A stretch of 64,000 bases of DNA. It comes from Aegilops tauschii subsp. strangulata (lineage: Eukaryota > Streptophyta > Magnoliopsida > Poales > Poaceae). The stretch lies in NCBI RefSeq assembly GCF_002575655.3, contig NC_053040.3:457360780-457424779 (forward strand), given 5' to 3'. The position numbers and the translations under genes were made by a program. The notes beneath the pieces were generated by a model, which was given only the letters and a program-made list of their open reading frames with translations, was not told where the DNA came from and searched no databases. This document shows, piece by piece, positions 10,742 to 21,269 of this stretch; within the stretch, counting starts at the first letter, position 1; each line of letters starts with the position of its first letter.

Positions 10742-11410
10742 ATGCCTTCTCCTGGCTCCTATGCAATGGTCTTGGATGTCACCCTCACGACAGAGAGTCG
10801 AGCTGCCAGATTTTCCCGCGTCCTGATAGACGGCGGAAGCAGTATCAACATACTGTACCGCGATACCATGGAGAAGCTGAACGTCAAAGCGAAGCAGCTC
10901 ATGCCGAGCCGCACCGTCTTCCATGGTATCGTCCCTGGCCTGTCTTGCTCCCCAATCGGCAAGATCAAAATGGATGTTCTCTTCGGAGACAAAGATCATT
11001 TTCGCCGGGAAGCAATATGGTTCGAGGTAGTGGATTTGGAGAGCCCCTATCATGCACTGCTCGGCCGACCTGCCCTGGCCAAGTTCATGGCTGTGCACCA
11101 CTATGCCTACCTGAAGATGAAGATGCCGAGCTCGAAGGGGATCATCACGGTAGCCGGCGACTACAAGAAGTCCATCGAGTGCGCCATGGCCAGTAGCCGG
11201 CTGGCCGAGTCCCTCGTGGTGGCAGAAGAGAAGAAGATGTTGGAACGGGTTGTGGCCATGGCCGGCAAGCAGCCGGCCTTGTCCCCCAACCCCAAGGATT
11301 GTGACGTGCAGGGCTCCTTCCAGCCTGCCAAAGAGACGAAGAAGATACCTCTGGACCCGGAGAACCCGGAGAGGTTCGCTGTCATTGGGGCGAACTTGGA
11401 CAGTAAATAG
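10742..11410 (+). CDS. Aspartic protease domain of the inner Tat polyprotein, ending in a shared TAG
   Basis: Retropepsin-type protease that would process Gag-Pol. The active-site motif IDGGSSINILY is the DGG variant usual in this lineage, with the catalytic Asp codon at 10829-10831. The frame stops at TAG 11408-11410 (AAA TAG GAA) and then stays open in the same frame into RT. The outer copy carries the same TAG at 21935-21937. The ATG at 10742 is the first in this frame but is probably not a natural start, since gag and protease are normally continuous. Confidence 0.85.
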   Translation: MPSPGSYAMVLDVTLTTESRAARFSRVLIDGGSSINILYRDTMEKLNVKAKQLMPSRTVFHGIVPGLSCSPIGKIKMDVLFGDKDHFRREAIWFEVVDLESPYHALLGRPALAKFMAVHHYAYLKMKMPSSKGIITVAGDYKKSIECAMASSRLAESLVVAEEKKMLERVVAMAGKQPALSPNPKDCDVQGSFQPAKETKKIPLDPENPERFAVIGANLDSK

Positions 11411-13081
11411 GAAGGCGAGCTCGTCGACTTCCTCCGTGAGAATCGAGACATCTTTGCATGGTCCCCAAAGGACATGCCGGGTGTCCCGAAGGATTTCGCC
11501 GAGCACAAATTACATGTCCGAGCTGATGCGAAGCCGGTCAAGCAGCCCCTCCGCCGACTGTCAGAAGAGAAGCGAAGAATTGTGGGAGAAGAGATAGCCC
11601 GGCTCCTTGCCGCTGGCTTTATCATGGAAGTGTTCTTTCCAGAGTGGCTTGCCAACCCAGTTCTGGTTCTGAAGAAGAATAATAAGTGGCGTATGTGTAT
11701 AGATTACACCAGTCTGAACAAGGCCTGCCCAAAGGATCCGTTTGCTCTGCCACGGATTGACCAAGTGATAGACTCCACAGCCGGATGCGAGCTGTTAAGT
11801 TTTTTGGATGCGTACTCAGGGTACCATCAGATCAAGTTGGACCCAGCTGACCGCCTGAAGACTGCCTTCATCACACCCTTTGGAGATTTCTGCTACCTGA
11901 CTATGACATTCGGCTTGAGGAATGCCGGTGCCACTTTTCAGCGTTGCATGAATAAATGCCTCTTGAAACAACTCGGCAGAAATGCCCACGTCTATGTAGA
12001 CGACATTGTGGTGAAGACAGAGAAGCGCGGTACCTTGCTGGAAGACCTGAAAGAAACATTCGCCAACTTGCGCCGATTCCAAATCAAGCTCAACCCCGAG
12101 AAGTGCGTGTTCGGAGTGCCAGCCGGCCAGCTGCTGGGCTTCCTGGTCTCCGAACGCGGCATCGAATGCAACCATGTCAAGATCAAGGCCATCGAGAGGA
12201 TGGAGATTCCCACCAAACTGCGAGATGTGCAGAAATTCACTGGCTGCTTAGCCTCCCTGAATCATTTTATCAGCCGACTAGGAGAGAAGGCTCTCCCCCT
12301 GTATCGACTCATGAAGAAGTCCACTCACTTCGAGTGGGACGACCAAGCCGACCAAGCCTTCCATGAGTTGAAGAAAATGCTGACCACTCCGCCTGTCCTG
12401 GCGGCGCCGACTGAGAAGGAGCCCATGCTCCTCTACATCGCCGCGACTAGCCGAGTCGTCAGCACTGTTGTTGTGGTCCAGCGCCCAGAGGAAGGCCGAG
12501 CCCAGCTAGTCCAGAGGCCGGTGTACTATCTCAGCGAAGTGCTATCCAGCTCAAAGCAAAACTACCCGCACTACCAGAAGATGTGCTATGGGGTGTACTT
12601 CGCTGCCAACAAACTGAAGCCCTACTTCAAAGAGCACCGCATCACGGTTGTATGCACTGCCCCGCTCGCCGAGATCATAGGCAGCCGGGATGCATCCGGC
12701 CGGGTGGCAAAATGGGCCATTGCATTGGCGCCCTACACAATCTTCTACCAACCCTGCACCGCCATCAAGTCGCAAGCATTGGCCGACTTCCTCGTCGACT
12801 GGGCCGAGACCCAGTACCTACCGCCGGCTCCCGACTCTACCCATTGGCAGATGCACTTTGACGGGTCCAAGATGCGCCACCGGCTTGGGAGCCGGCATCG
12901 TCCTCACCTCTCCCAAAGGCGACAAGCTCAAGTACACGCTGCAGATCCACTTCGCCGCCTCCAACAACGTGGCCGAGTACGAGGCGCTCGTACACGGGCT
13001 CCGGCTAGCCAAAGAGCTTGGCATACGCCGGATCCTGTGCTACGGCGACTCAGACTTGGTGGTCCAGAAATCGTCTGGTGA
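11411..13081 (+). pseudogene. pol: RT and RNase H of the inner Tat element, frameshifted at the end
   Basis: Reverse transcriptase copies the element RNA. Conserved blocks include LDAYSGYHQI (about 11807-11836) and the YVDD catalytic box at 11993-12004. The first RNase H (about 12290-12700) is the weakly conserved Tat type. The archaeal-type RNase H starts near 12840. One extra base near 12878 (CGCCACC against CGCATC in the outer copy) shifts the frame, so this ORF ends in a wrong-frame tail at 13081. Confidence 0.9.
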
Positions 13082-13610
13082 CTGGGACGCCAAGGACGCG
13101 AACATGGCGAGTTATCGATTCCTCGTCCAGCAGATCAGCGGATACTTCGAGGGGTGCGAGTTCCTCCACGTGCCAAGGGCCGACAACGACCAAGCAGCTG
13201 CCCTAGCACGGATCGGCTCCACCCGACAAGCCATACCGACTGGCGTCTCCCTCCAGCGCCTCCTCAAGCCGTCCATCAAGCCGTCTCCAGAGTCGGATTC
13301 CATCTTCGTACCACCTGCGCCAGATACAGCCGGATCCGACTGGAGAAACCCCGCAGGCGGCACGGGGACTTCGACAACTGGCCCGGGGACTGCCGTAGTC
13401 GCACCCGGCCCGGGGACTGCAGCAGTCGGCCCGGGGACTACAACGACACAAGAAGCAGTGGCCGACTCACCCAACCCACCCACCCGAGTCATGGTGGCTA
13501 CATTAACAGAAGAAGAAGTCACAGCTCCCTCATGGGCCCAGCCCATCCTCAAGTTCCTAGTCAGCAGAGAGCTGCCGGCTGATGAGACCTCAGCAAGACT
13601 AGTGCAATGA
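12879..13610 (+). pseudogene. pol: Archaeal-type RNase H of the inner Tat element, continued in the shifted frame
   Basis: The correct frame resumes here. The RNase H fold (RVT_3-like, PF13456) keeps Asp in FDGSK before the shift, Glu in VAEYEAL and Asp in YGDSDL. The final catalytic Asp (QADAL in the outer copy) is Ala here, encoded by GCT at 13197-13199. A Gly-Pro-Thr repeat linker follows (about 13360-13440). Two consecutive TGA codons (13608-13613) end the frame where the outer copy has two Arg codons. Confidence 0.85.
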
Positions 13611-13613
13611 TGA

Positions 13614-14798
13614 GCCGCAGCATATACAATAATCAACAGAGAGCTTGTGAGGCGCAGCGTCACTGGAGTCTTCCAGCGTTGTGTCGAGCCAGAAAAAGGA
13701 GTGGCAATCCTCAAAGACATCCACCAAGGCGAATGCGGCCACCACGCAGCCTCAAGATCACTTGTGGCCAAGGCTTTCCGCCATGGTTTCTTCTGGCCGA
13801 CTGCCTTGGAGAATGCTAAAGAAATAGTCAAGAGCTGCAGAGGATGCCAAGTTTTTAGTTCCAAGCAACACCTGCCGGCTTCTGCACTCAAGACCATTCC
13901 CCTCACCTGGCCTTTTGCCGTCTGGGGACTGGACATGGTGGGCCCTTTCAAGACAGCCCGCGGCGGCTTGACGCATCTACTTGTCGCTGTGGACAAGTTC
14001 ACAAAGTGGATCGAAGCAAAGCCGATCAAAAAGCTGACCGGGCCGACTGCCGTGACATTCATCACCGACATCACTACTCGGTACGGCGTGCCGCACAGCA
14101 TCATCACCGACAACGGCACGAACTTCGCCAAAGGAGCACTGGCATGTTTCTGCGCGACGCAGGGCATCCAACTGGACTTAGCGTCCGTTGCCCACCCGCA
14201 GTCAAACGGCCAGGTCGAGCGAGCAAATGGACTCATCCTCTCCGGCATCAAGCCCCGACTGGTTGTACCACTGGAGCAATCGGCCGGCTGCTGGCTCGAA
14301 GAGCTGCCGGCTGTCCTCTGGAGCCTGCGCACTACACCCAACAAGTCAACCGGCTTCACTCCATTTTTCCTCGTGTACGGTGCCGAGGTTGTCATCCCAA
14401 CAGACATCGAGTTCGACTCGCCTCGGATCACCATGTACACGGAGGAGGAGGCCAAAGAAGCAAGAGAAGACGGTGTGGACCTACTGGAAGAAGGCCAGCT
14501 GCTAGCACTCAGCCGGTCCGCCATCTACCAGCAAGGGCTGCGCCGCTACTACAACCGCAAGGTTAAGCCAAGATCCTTCCAAGAGGGCGACCTTGTGCTC
14601 CGGCTGATCCAGCGAACAGCCGGCCAGCACAAGCTCTCGGCCCCTTGGGAAGGCCCCTTCGTCGTCAGCAAGGCACTCGGCAACGACTCCTACTACTTGA
14701 TCGACGCGCAAAAACCAAGAGCACGTAAGAGAGACGACTCCGGCAAGGAGTCGGAGCGACCATGGAACGCAAACCTCCTGAGACGATTTTACAGTTGA
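13614..14798 (+). CDS. int: Integrase of the inner Tat element
   Basis: Integrase joins the cDNA to host DNA. The HHCC zinc-binding region is at about 13715-13850 (DIHQGECGHH and KSCRGCQ). The DDE triad has Asp at 13932-13934 (GLDMVGP), Asp at 14109-14111 (TDNGTNF) and Glu at 14217-14219 (GQVERANG). The C-terminus ends LRRFYS without a chromodomain, as in Tat. There is no internal stop from 13614 to the TGA at 14796. It lacks a start of its own because it is part of the polyprotein behind the tandem stop. Confidence 0.9.
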   Translation, partial: AAAYTIINRELVRRSVTGVFQRCVEPEKGVAILKDIHQGECGHHAASRSLVAKAFRHGFFWPTALENAKEIVKSCRGCQVFSSKQHLPASALKTIPLTWPFAVWGLDMVGPFKTARGGLTHLLVAVDKFTKWIEAKPIKKLTGPTAVTFITDITTRYGVPHSIITDNGTNFAKGALACFCATQGIQLDLASVAHPQSNGQVERANGLILSGIKPRLVVPLEQSAGCWLEELPAVLWSLRTTPNKSTGFTPFFLVYGAEVVIPTDIEFDSPRITMYTEEEAKEAREDGVDLLEEGQLLALSRSAIYQQGLRRYYNRKVKPRSFQEGDLVLRLIQRTAGQHKLSAPWEGPFVVSKALGNDSYYLIDAQKPRARKRDDSGKESERPWNANLLRRFYS

Positions 14799-15589
14799 AA
14801 GCAGTATGTATCATGCTACCCTTTTTTGTATTAAGTACAAACCAACAGGCCCCCCGAGCAGTACTCGGGGACTGCCCTTGTTCATCTATTAATGACAAGT
14901 ATCATATCCATGAATGTATTATTACATTTGAATTCTTGTCTGGCACCGGGTTCGACTAGTCGGCCCGGGGACTGGCCGCCTTGAGCTATATTGAAAGTTC
15001 TACCTGAAGTCAGAAAAGTAGTGTGCCGGCTCCCGAGTCCCCTCTTGTTGAAAGTCGCAGCTCGAAGAACCGACTGTCCGACTAGCAAGAGGCAAGGCAG
15101 AAAGGACGCCCACACGAAAAATGGCTAAGGAACAACGAACCTATATAGCAAAGAGACGGCCTCCAAACATGCCTGCCGGCTGCCAGAACAGCCGGCTGGC
15201 CAGCTTCCTAAACACTTAGCTTTAGTCCAGCAAAGCTAAAGTACTCCCCCCCCCCAATTGGCCAAGCACTCCTCCAGCTACAGATTGCAAAGCAACTGTT
15301 TGACTGGGGAGGCGGCAACCAAGGGAGGGCGGCAAAGGAAACAGCAGAAGGACAAAAAGCAAAAGTACAAGGAAAGGCCAAATGCATAAGTTATATATAC
15401 ACATAAAGCTCCCAACAGGCTGGCAACAGACATAAGTTCGAATACACCCAGTGGGTGGAATTGTGCAGACTTAACCAAACATTGTTCCAAAAGTAACAAG
15501 ACAGGAAAACAAAAGATGGCAGACTAGGGCGCGGCGCGAAGGCTGAGCTGGTCGGTGGAGACGGCCCCGCCGGCTGAAGGAGTGGCCGC
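14799..15589. other. Spacer between integrase and the antisense gene
   Basis: Noncoding. It holds CGGGGACT-type motifs (about 14866 and 14966) and a CACCCAGTGGGTG motif near 15448. The outer equivalent is 25356-26079. Confidence 0.7.
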
Positions 15590-18500
15590 CTAGCGGGTCT
15601 CGGCTTGACCACCACCAGCGGCAGGCGACGCACTCGCTCGCGACGTAGTGCTGGAGGTACGGTCAGGCTGAGGCTGGCCGGCTGCCCCACCAGCCGGCTC
15701 GGCGTCTTCACCCTCCTCCTCCTCCTCTTCGCCCTCGTCGCTGGAGTCGATCTCCTCCGCCGAGTCCTCACCGTCCGCCGGGTTCAGCCCGAACCACTCC
15801 TCCGGCTGGGCGACACCGTTGTCATCTACCTCGGGGGCGAAGACGCTGGTGTCGGTGTAATCGGCGATCGCCGAAGCCCGCCGGATGATAGCCGGCCGCG
15901 CCGGCTCCAGCTCTGTGTCGGCTTGCTGCCGCCAGGTAGCCAGCTGATCTAGGCTCAGGCCGGGATACCAGGCCTTGACGAACTCCAGTGCTCGCCTGGC
16001 GCCGGAGCGAGCTGCCGAGGCCTTCCAAGCCTCGAAGCGGCCGACTGCCACCTCCAGCCAGTCGGCAGTCCGACTGGGGGTGCGAGGAACCACTTGGCCG
16101 GGCTAGAGGGCGGCCAAGACTTGCGCCCCGGCACGTTGAAGCCGACAGAGCAGTCGGTGAGCCGGCTGGATGCGGGCCTGGATCGCCAGGAGCTGCTCCT
16201 CCAACGAGCGGCCGGCGGTTGGCGAGATCTCAAAGCCAGCCTGCCTTCGCGCTTGGCGACGGGCCTCGATGGTCTGGTTGGCGGCAGTAGAATAGCCAGG
16301 GAAATATTCTACGCAAGAAAGAAGAAGAAAAGGAGAAAAGAGCACCAAATCAGAAAAAGAGCCAAAGTGGCAGATGGCAAGAAAGGACGAAGAGGTAGGC
16401 GGCTTGCCGTCAACCAGATCTTCGATCTGGCCATAGCCAGAGACCAGAGTCTGCCTGGCCTCAGCCCAGCCAGCCGCCTCCGCCTCGTACTCGGCCTGGA
16501 GGACGGCTTCGCGGTCCTGCACCACCTTCAGGGCCGCCTTGTGGCCTTCCTCCTGGTCAGCCAGCTTCTTGACCAGGCGGTCGCGCTCCTGCACCAAGGC
16601 GGCGAGCTCGGCATCCTTGGCACGAAGGGCAGTCTGAGACTCTCCCAGCTGTGCCATCAGACTGGCGTTGGCCGCTGCAGGGACGGCAGAAAAAGAAAGA
16701 ACAGTAAGAAGAAGTCGTCAAGGAAGATCCGACCCGGCTGCTCAGCAGTCGGCCCGAATCTCGGGGACTACACCCAGTGGGTGCGCTGACGCGCCCCCAC
16801 ATGAGATAAAGAACAAAGCACGTACCTCGGCTCTCAGTAAGGTCGGCGGTCTTCTGAGTCAGCTCCCGAGCCTGGGAGTTGAAGGCGGCCGCTCGAAGGT
16901 TGTGGTAGTCCTGCAAGATGGACAGAAGATCGAAGTAAGAACAAGAGTAGCAAAGGCAAATCCACCAAGAAGTTCCAAGCCGCCTGCTCAGCAGCCGACT
17001 CGGAACTCGGGGACTACACCCAGTGGGTGCGCTGACGCGCCCCCACGGAAGAAATCAAGATCAAGAAGAAATCAAGATCAAGAAGAAGCAAGATGGGAAT
17101 ACTAACCCGGATGGCCGCCCGCGTCGCGAGGAACTCGTTGGTGAACTGCCTCAGCGCCGCAGCTTGGCCCTGGAGCCGGGTCCGGACGTCCTGTGCAGCC
17201 ACGTTCACCACGGCCGTCCCTCCGCCTGGCGTCCACCCCGAGGTAGCGCTAGCCGCCTCCGCATCCCGGGCCGACGAGCTGGAGCCCACGGCCGGCTGCG
17301 GCTCCGACGCGGCCTTCTGTGGCTCCGACGCGGCCTTCCCCGCGCGCCGGCTCGACGGAATCCGGACCGCCATCTCAGCCCTCGCGACCGGCTCGCCCCC
17401 CGCCGACTGTGCAGGCGGCGGATCAGGCCGGCCGCCTTGAGCCGCCCCAGTTGGCGGGGTCGGCACCAGCGCCCTCTCCAGGATGATGACGTCGTCGCTT
17501 CCCCCCAGCCCTGGCTGGTCGCCGCTGGCTCCCTCTGGCGAGGGCTCCATGTCCCCAGGCGCCATGACGCGCAGCGGGGTGACCAACAAAACCTCCCCCG
17601 CCGCCGCCGTGGCCGCAGCCTCTGCTTGGGCCCAGGCTGCGACATCGGCGAGTGCCTTCGCTGCCTCCTCCTCCCGTGCCGCCTGGGCGGCGGCCGCCTT
17701 CCGTGCCTCCGCCTCCCGCGCCTCCCGCGCATTCCGTTCTGTCGCTTCCTGAAGGTCGGCCCGGGGGTCCACGCGGCGAGTGGTGCTCCCAGACCCCCTC
17801 GGCGACTCGACAACGGAGGCGGCAGCCGCCCGCTCAAGCGACAACGGAGCTCTGTTCGTTTGGAGAAGAAAGATAAGGGTTCAGGGACCACCAGAGAAAA
17901 GAAAGAAAAAAGTGTATACGAAAGAAAGTGAACTTACGCCGACACGGTCTGTGGTTGCTTCACCGTCTTACGGAAGCGAGCCGCCTTCGCGGCCGTCTCC
18001 TCCCGCCTGGTGGCTGCCGCCCCGCCCCTGGGTTTTTTAGTCCGGCTGCCGAACAAACCCTGGGCGACGCGACGCTTTTGACCTCCACCCCGAGCAGGTG
18101 GTACAGCGGAGGAACCCGCACCGCGTCCAGATGCCGGCTGGCGGCGTGGGGCGACTTCGGCCTCATCATCGTCCGGCCAGTCGTCGAAGGTGACTCCGAG
18201 CCCGGAGCCGCCTGCTTCGCCGCCGGCTTGGTCACCGCACGGCTCGATGTTGTCGTCCATGCCGGCCGCCCCCAAGTCGGGGTCCTCCAGATCGTGTTCG
18301 GTCCGGTCGGGGACGAATCGACGCTCCGCGTCTGACCCGCTGGCCGGCCGAAGAAGAGGACTCTGTCAAAAAACGAACCGACTAAGTTAGAGTCGGCCAA
18401 GAGGAACTCGGCAACAAAGCATGGAAAAAGAAAAAGAGACAAGGAGAGCATACCGTAGGCGGCGGATTGGCTCGGCTATATGGTTCCTTGCCGAACTATC

Positions 18501-19356
18501 ACTCTTCGGTGAGTTTGCAATTCGCAAGATAGTTCACCATATAGGCGACCTCCTCGCACGGCATCTCCTTCGTGCACATTCGGCTCGGATCGAGCTGGCC
18601 GCTCATCTGACAGATCAGATGAGGCCGGCTCTGGAGCGGAAGAACCCGGCGCGTGACGAATGCGGCCAGCAGGTCGGGCCCCGTCAAGCCCTCCGACTGG
18701 GTCAGCTCTCGCACTCGGGCGACGGCGGCGGACCCGGCCGGCGTCAGAGTCACGGCCAGGAAGGACCACTGGGGCCGCCTGCCCGCCGGAGGGCCGGCTA
18801 CGTAAGCCGGCAGGTTGATGTAGTCGCCCCGCGGGGCGATGTTCCGCACGTAGAAGTACGATTTTTGCCATTTCTTCACCGATTGGATCAGCGTGATGAC
18901 GGGGAAGGGGTTGTCGGCGACCGACCTCCGCGACGCGATGAAGGCGCCAGTCTGAGCCGGCACGCCCTGCATGCGCGTGCCCAATTTGGACTGGAAGAAC
19001 TCCCCCCAGAGCTCGAGGGTGGGGAGGACGCCGAGGTAGCCCTTGCACAGGGTGACGAAGGCTGATAGCAGCACCACCACGTTTGGGGTGAGGTGGTGCG
19101 GCTGGAGCTGATAGAAATCGAGCCAGGAGCGGAAGAAGGCGCTCACTGGCAGGCCGATGCCGCGCAAGAAGTGCGAGCGGAAGACCACCCGCTCGCCCTC
19201 CCGTGGCTCCGGCATAATTTCCCTCGCCGGCGCTAGGCGGACCTCCACCTTGTCCGCGGCCGGCAGCCGCCGAGTATTGCGGAGGAACTCGACGTGGTCT
19301 TTGTGCACGTTGGAGCCGTCCCAATCCCCGCCATACTGCTCCGTGGCGGGAGGCAT
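15590..19356 (-). pseudogene. Six-exon antisense gene of the inner Tat element (Transposase_28-like first exon)
   Basis: Exons by eye, in transcript order: 19356-18454, 18362-17938, 17851-17107, 16910-16826, 16674-16408 and 16308-15590, each with AG acceptors and GT donors (the fifth intron has a GC donor). Exon 1 encodes the putative gypsy-type transposon domain PF04195, for example FRSHFLRGIGLPVSAFF and ELWGEFFQSKL. Exons 3-6 are Ala/Glu-rich with coiled-coil character and an acidic tail. Exon 2 (425 bp) and exon 4 (85 bp) have the same length in the outer copy, which supports the splicing model. Stops at 18498 and 16103 and an early final stop at 15590 (CAG to TAG) inactivate it. The function of these Tat antisense genes is not known to me. 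Confidence 0.78.
16761..16800 (+). repeat. 40-bp motif in intron 4 of the antisense gene
   Basis: It begins TCGGGGACTACACCCAGTGG. A near-identical 40-mer is in intron 3 at 17007-17046, and copies occur at the equivalent places of the outer element (27323-27362, 27565-27604). Its first 11 bases equal the sequence that ends at the LTR boundary (19942-19952). Confidence 0.85.
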
Positions 19357-19493
19357 GGCAAAAACTAGCGCGGCGGCGGAGGAACGTGCGGTGGAAGAGC
19401 ACGGCGGCGAGGCGCTGTTGCAAGAAACGGCGAGCGAAGAAGATGGTGGAAGTAGGAGGAGCGTGCGAGGGCCTGCCGCCCTCCACCTCCCCC

Positions 19494-19501
19494 TACTTAT
19501 A
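19494..19501 (-). promoter_or_regulatory. TATA box of the inner antisense gene
   Basis: The minus strand reads TATAAGTA, about 140 bp before the ATG at 19356 and outside the 3' LTR. The outer element has TATAATTA in the same place (30038-30045). Confidence 0.55.
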
Positions 19502-19938
19502 GCTTCGCGAGGCGAGGCCGAAGAGGCCGGACGTGGGGGGGAGACGTGGGATTAACTGCACCCAGTCCCCCCACGCCCCGCGATTATTGCGCCCTAAAGG
19601 CGAGCCGAAACTGCCGCAAGGAGACGTGCGGGCGGTTTCGGGATACAGAGAATCTGCGCCTGGGCCCGGGCGCGGACGTGGCGGGCCCCCGCCCTGCAGC
19701 GACGTCCCGTCCCGCGTGTGGGCTAGCAGGCTTTCTGGCCGAGGGAGGCCACGTGGTTCGCAGACAGCAAGTGGCCGGCCCGCGGCCCGGAGCACACGCT
19801 AGCGAGCTCCCGCCCTCCGACTCCGGAGTTTTCGACCAAGGCGGTACGCCTAACTAAAGTCGGCTCCCAGCTGCCGACTTGTCAAGATAGTAAGCTGATC
19901 GAGCTTCTCAACCCCTACTCCACCTCGAAGCCCAATCA

Positions 19939-19952
19939 GCTTCGGGGACTAC
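19939..19952 (+). other. Polypurine tract region, inner element
   Basis: GCTTCGGGGACTAC directly precedes the 3' LTR. The same string precedes the outer 3' LTR (30482-30495). It is an interrupted rather than pure purine tract. Confidence 0.65.
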
Positions 19953-21134
19953 TGTCGGAGTAAATGGCCACGGGTAGCCTAACCGACTGCCCCTGGTTCT
20001 TCTGAAAAAATTATCAGGCCTTCGGGCCTCCAAGCACTCCAAGCACTCCAAGCATTGGGCCGCCTTCCCTGGCCGGCTACCTCTGAAGCCGACTCCCGGA
20101 AGGCGACCCAGCCTCAGCAGCCCCTCCCCGGGACGACTACGGGGTAGCCGACTCCAAGAAGCCGGCCAAGAAGAACGCCGACTCGAAGAAGCCGGCCGAG
20201 ACCACAACCACCAAAGCTACACCCACATAACGGTGACAAGACGGGGTGTGGCCACAGTGCGGCCCACTACCCCCGAGGCCCGAGGCAGGCATGGCCACAG
20301 GAGGCCGTACGGGATGACCGTCTCCTGTTCGGCTCGGCACTGTAGCCATGCCAGCCTCAACGTCATCCACGACCGACACCTGTACGGCCCGCAGGCACCG
20401 GGCCCCTTCCGCCAGAGAGAGGCGCGGAGGCGGCCCGGCCTCCCCCAGTCGACCGAGGGTGTAGCCGGCCCCCAGAAGCCGGCAACCCCCTTCCTCGAAG
20501 CAGGAGCCCCATTAAGGAGGCAAGAAGAGGTAAGGCTACAGTGAGAGCCCCCGAGGCGGCCCACTGTAGCCACGCTTACCTCGACAAAGCCCTCGTCATC
20601 AGAGGCGAGGCTACAGTAAGCAGCCGCCGACAAGACCCTAGGCGGTGGGGCCGGCCTGTCGACCAAGAAGCCGGCAGCCGGCGGGACCCACCAGTCGGCG
20701 GGACCCAACAGCCGGCGGAGAAGCCGGCGAGCGTAGACACTGACGGCTGGGACTAGTGCCCAGCCGGATTACCATTGTACCCCCAGGGGTAGGCCTATAT
20801 AAACCCCCCGGAGCACCCATGCAAAGGGTTAGCTTCTGAACACAGCACACACACCATATTGATAGAGAGAAGCAAGAGCTAGCCTTGTTCTTCTTCTCCC
20901 TTGAACCCAACAGCTCTAGGAGCAATTGTAGCTACCTTTCCTTGATCTAGTGATCATGCGGAGACCCCGCAGAGCAGGACTAGGGGTGTTATCTCCTCGG
21001 AGAGCCCTGAACCTGGGTAAGATCCGCCGGCGTGCATGTCTTCGCCTCATCCCGTTTCCAGGCACCGGCGATGTCTTATTGGCACCCACAATGATAAGCC
21101 ATCCGTTGGCATATGTCGCACCAACCACCTGACA
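19953..21134 (+). repeat. 3' LTR of the inner Tat element
   Basis: 1182 bp, TGTCGGAG to CCTGACA. TATA box at 20796-20803. It is followed by the duplication ACGAG at 21135-21139. Confidence 0.95.
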
Positions 21135-21139
21135 ACGAG
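21135..21139. repeat. Target-site duplication ACGAG, right copy
   Basis: It matches 7220-7224. Outer gag sequence resumes immediately after it, collinear with inner 10610 onward. Confidence 0.92.
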
Positions 21140-21269
21140 CCAGGTTGAAGACAAGTGCAGCCGGCGCCGACAGCACCAAGAGGTCAACGTAGTCGCCTCC
21201 AGCAACCCCGAGTTCATGCATTGGTCTGAAGGCCTATCAGCTGGAGCCGGGCCGATCACCCAGAGGTGA
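21140..21269 (+). pseudogene. gag: gag 3' end of the outer Tat element
   Basis: It continues the gag interrupted at 7224. One base is missing near 21228 relative to the inner copy, so the frame ends at TGA 21267-21269, overlapping the next ATG as TGATG. Confidence 0.8.

Larger units (their letters stand above)
7225..21134 (+). mobile_element. Inner Ty3/Gypsy retrotransposon, Tat lineage, same family as its host
   Basis: A full-length 13.9 kb element with LTRs at 7225-8398 and 19953-21134, PBS, PPT and 5-bp duplication. It is collinear with the outer element over its whole length, including the antisense gene. Defects are a gag stop at 9159, a gag-pol junction stop at 10722, TAG at 11408, a frameshift near 12878, tandem TGA at 13608-13613, and stops in the antisense gene. 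LTR differences, about 25 by eye, are fewer than in the outer pair, as nesting requires. Confidence 0.95.

Noticed and set aside
10700..10742. A run of seven A at the gag-protease junction of the inner element that would allow a -1 frameshift from gag into the protease frame.
   Set aside because: The outer copy has no A run. Its sequence and the inner one each differ by single-base indels from a continuous gag-protease frame, so the frame difference is better explained by two separate lesions than by programmed frameshifting.
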